This document shows positions 6,021-6,301 of a stretch of DNA of 6,301 nt, piece by piece. Source of the DNA: an uncultured Clostridium sp. (lineage in GTDB: Bacteria; Bacillota; Clostridia; Lachnospirales; Lachnospiraceae); contig CAJJLI010000138.1 in NCBI GenBank assembly GCA_905192625.1, positions 1 to 6,301 on the forward strand. Reading direction: 5' to 3'. The notes beneath the pieces are model-generated. The model was not told the origin of the DNA. It was given only the letters and a program-made list of their open reading frames with translations, and did no database searches. The stretch's first letter is position 1. Each line of letters opens with the position of its first letter. The position numbers and the translations under genes were made by a program.

Positions 6021-6301
6021 ATGGAGATTGATCTAAGAGAACACATTTTTCATATCGAGAAAGAACATAAGAGCAAAAATAGAGTGGATCCATATCAGCA
6101 AAAGTACCACATTATGCCTCCGGTGGGTGGTATTTATGAACCTAGCGGACTTTGTGATTGCGATGGGGATTATTATGTATTTATTCAATATTCACCTATG
6201 GAGGTCGAGAGAAGGGGACAGTGTTTTTCATTATATAAAAGTAGAGATTTACTACATTTTTTGTATGTTGGAGTACCTATTATCTCCGATCAAAGTATTG
6301 A
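6021..6301 (+). CDS. GH32-like glycosidase, N-terminal part, altered catalytic motif
   Basis: The frame is open from ATG 6021 to the window end (93 residues); the 3' part is missing. A GGGAGAG (6003-6009) lies 11 nt upstream. RVDPYQQKYHIMPPVGGIYEPSGLCDCDGDYYVFIQYSP (21-59) follows the start of GH32 sucrose-6-phosphate hydrolases and invertases (pattern: RP.YH.MPP.GW.NDPNGL...G.YH.F.QY.P). YKSRDLLHF (72-80) matches the later SKDL.HW block. However, the usual NDPNG motif, whose Asp is the nucleophile, reads YEPSG here, with Glu40 at the Asp position. The W-G-H element before SKD is also absent. GH32 enzymes hydrolyse beta-fructofuranosides such as sucrose 6-phosphate. With these changes this member may be inactive, altered in mechanism or substrate, or a paralogue. 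An upstream inverted repeat and cre-like site suggest carbon-source control. Confidence 0.75.
   Translation, partial: MEIDLREHIFHIEKEHKSKNRVDPYQQKYHIMPPVGGIYEPSGLCDCDGDYYVFIQYSPMEVERRGQCFSLYKSRDLLHFLYVGVPIISDQSI

Overview
The window is AT-rich, reads almost entirely left to right, and looks like a chromosomal segment of an anaerobic, motile Firmicute. Strong AGGAGG-type ribosome binding sites, intrinsic terminators with T-runs, and the protein types (SPFH plus ribbon-helix-helix pair, DUF3892, clostridial-type pyridoxamine kinase, dCache chemoreceptor, GH32-like protein) fit Clostridia. They suggest a Lachnospiraceae / Lachnoclostridium phytofermentans-like genome; this placement is inference from protein style and composition, not from a search.

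Layout: (1) 1-1107 is a two-gene unit: the 3' part of an SPFH/band-7 protein and a small coiled-coil plus Arc-type ribbon-helix-helix protein, closed by a clear terminator (1113-1154). (2) 1155-1560 has no gene; it holds one long AT-rich inverted repeat (1191-1252). (3) 1603-1908 is a single-gene unit for a DUF3892 protein, with a perfect TATAAT, a strong ribosome binding site and its own terminator (1915-1970). (4) 1971-2441 is a purine-rich gap with a perfect 13-bp inverted repeat (2145-2181) and about three degenerate copies of a roughly 39-nt tandem repeat (2179-2295). (5) 2442-3287 encodes a PdxK/PdxY-type B6-vitamer kinase, followed by a 117-nt imperfect palindrome (3321-3437) that folds almost end to end. 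(6) 3590-5746 encodes a complete transmembrane chemoreceptor; a 13-nt tandem repeat and a strong terminator (5892-5939) follow. (7) 5952-6020 is a promoter/operator-like region with an 11-bp inverted repeat and a cre-like sequence, leading into a GH32-like glycosidase gene that runs off the right edge.

The genes look like separate transcription units, not one pathway. The only functional pair visible is SPFH plus the ribbon-helix-helix protein. The chemoreceptor and the GH32-like gene are adjacent but separated by a terminator, so a sugar-sensing link is only a possibility. No complete new multi-gene system is visible. The best leads are the GH32-like protein whose nucleophile motif is changed from the usual NDPNG to YEPSG, and the long 3321-3437 hairpin whose non-Watson-Crick pairs are all G-U on the plus strand.
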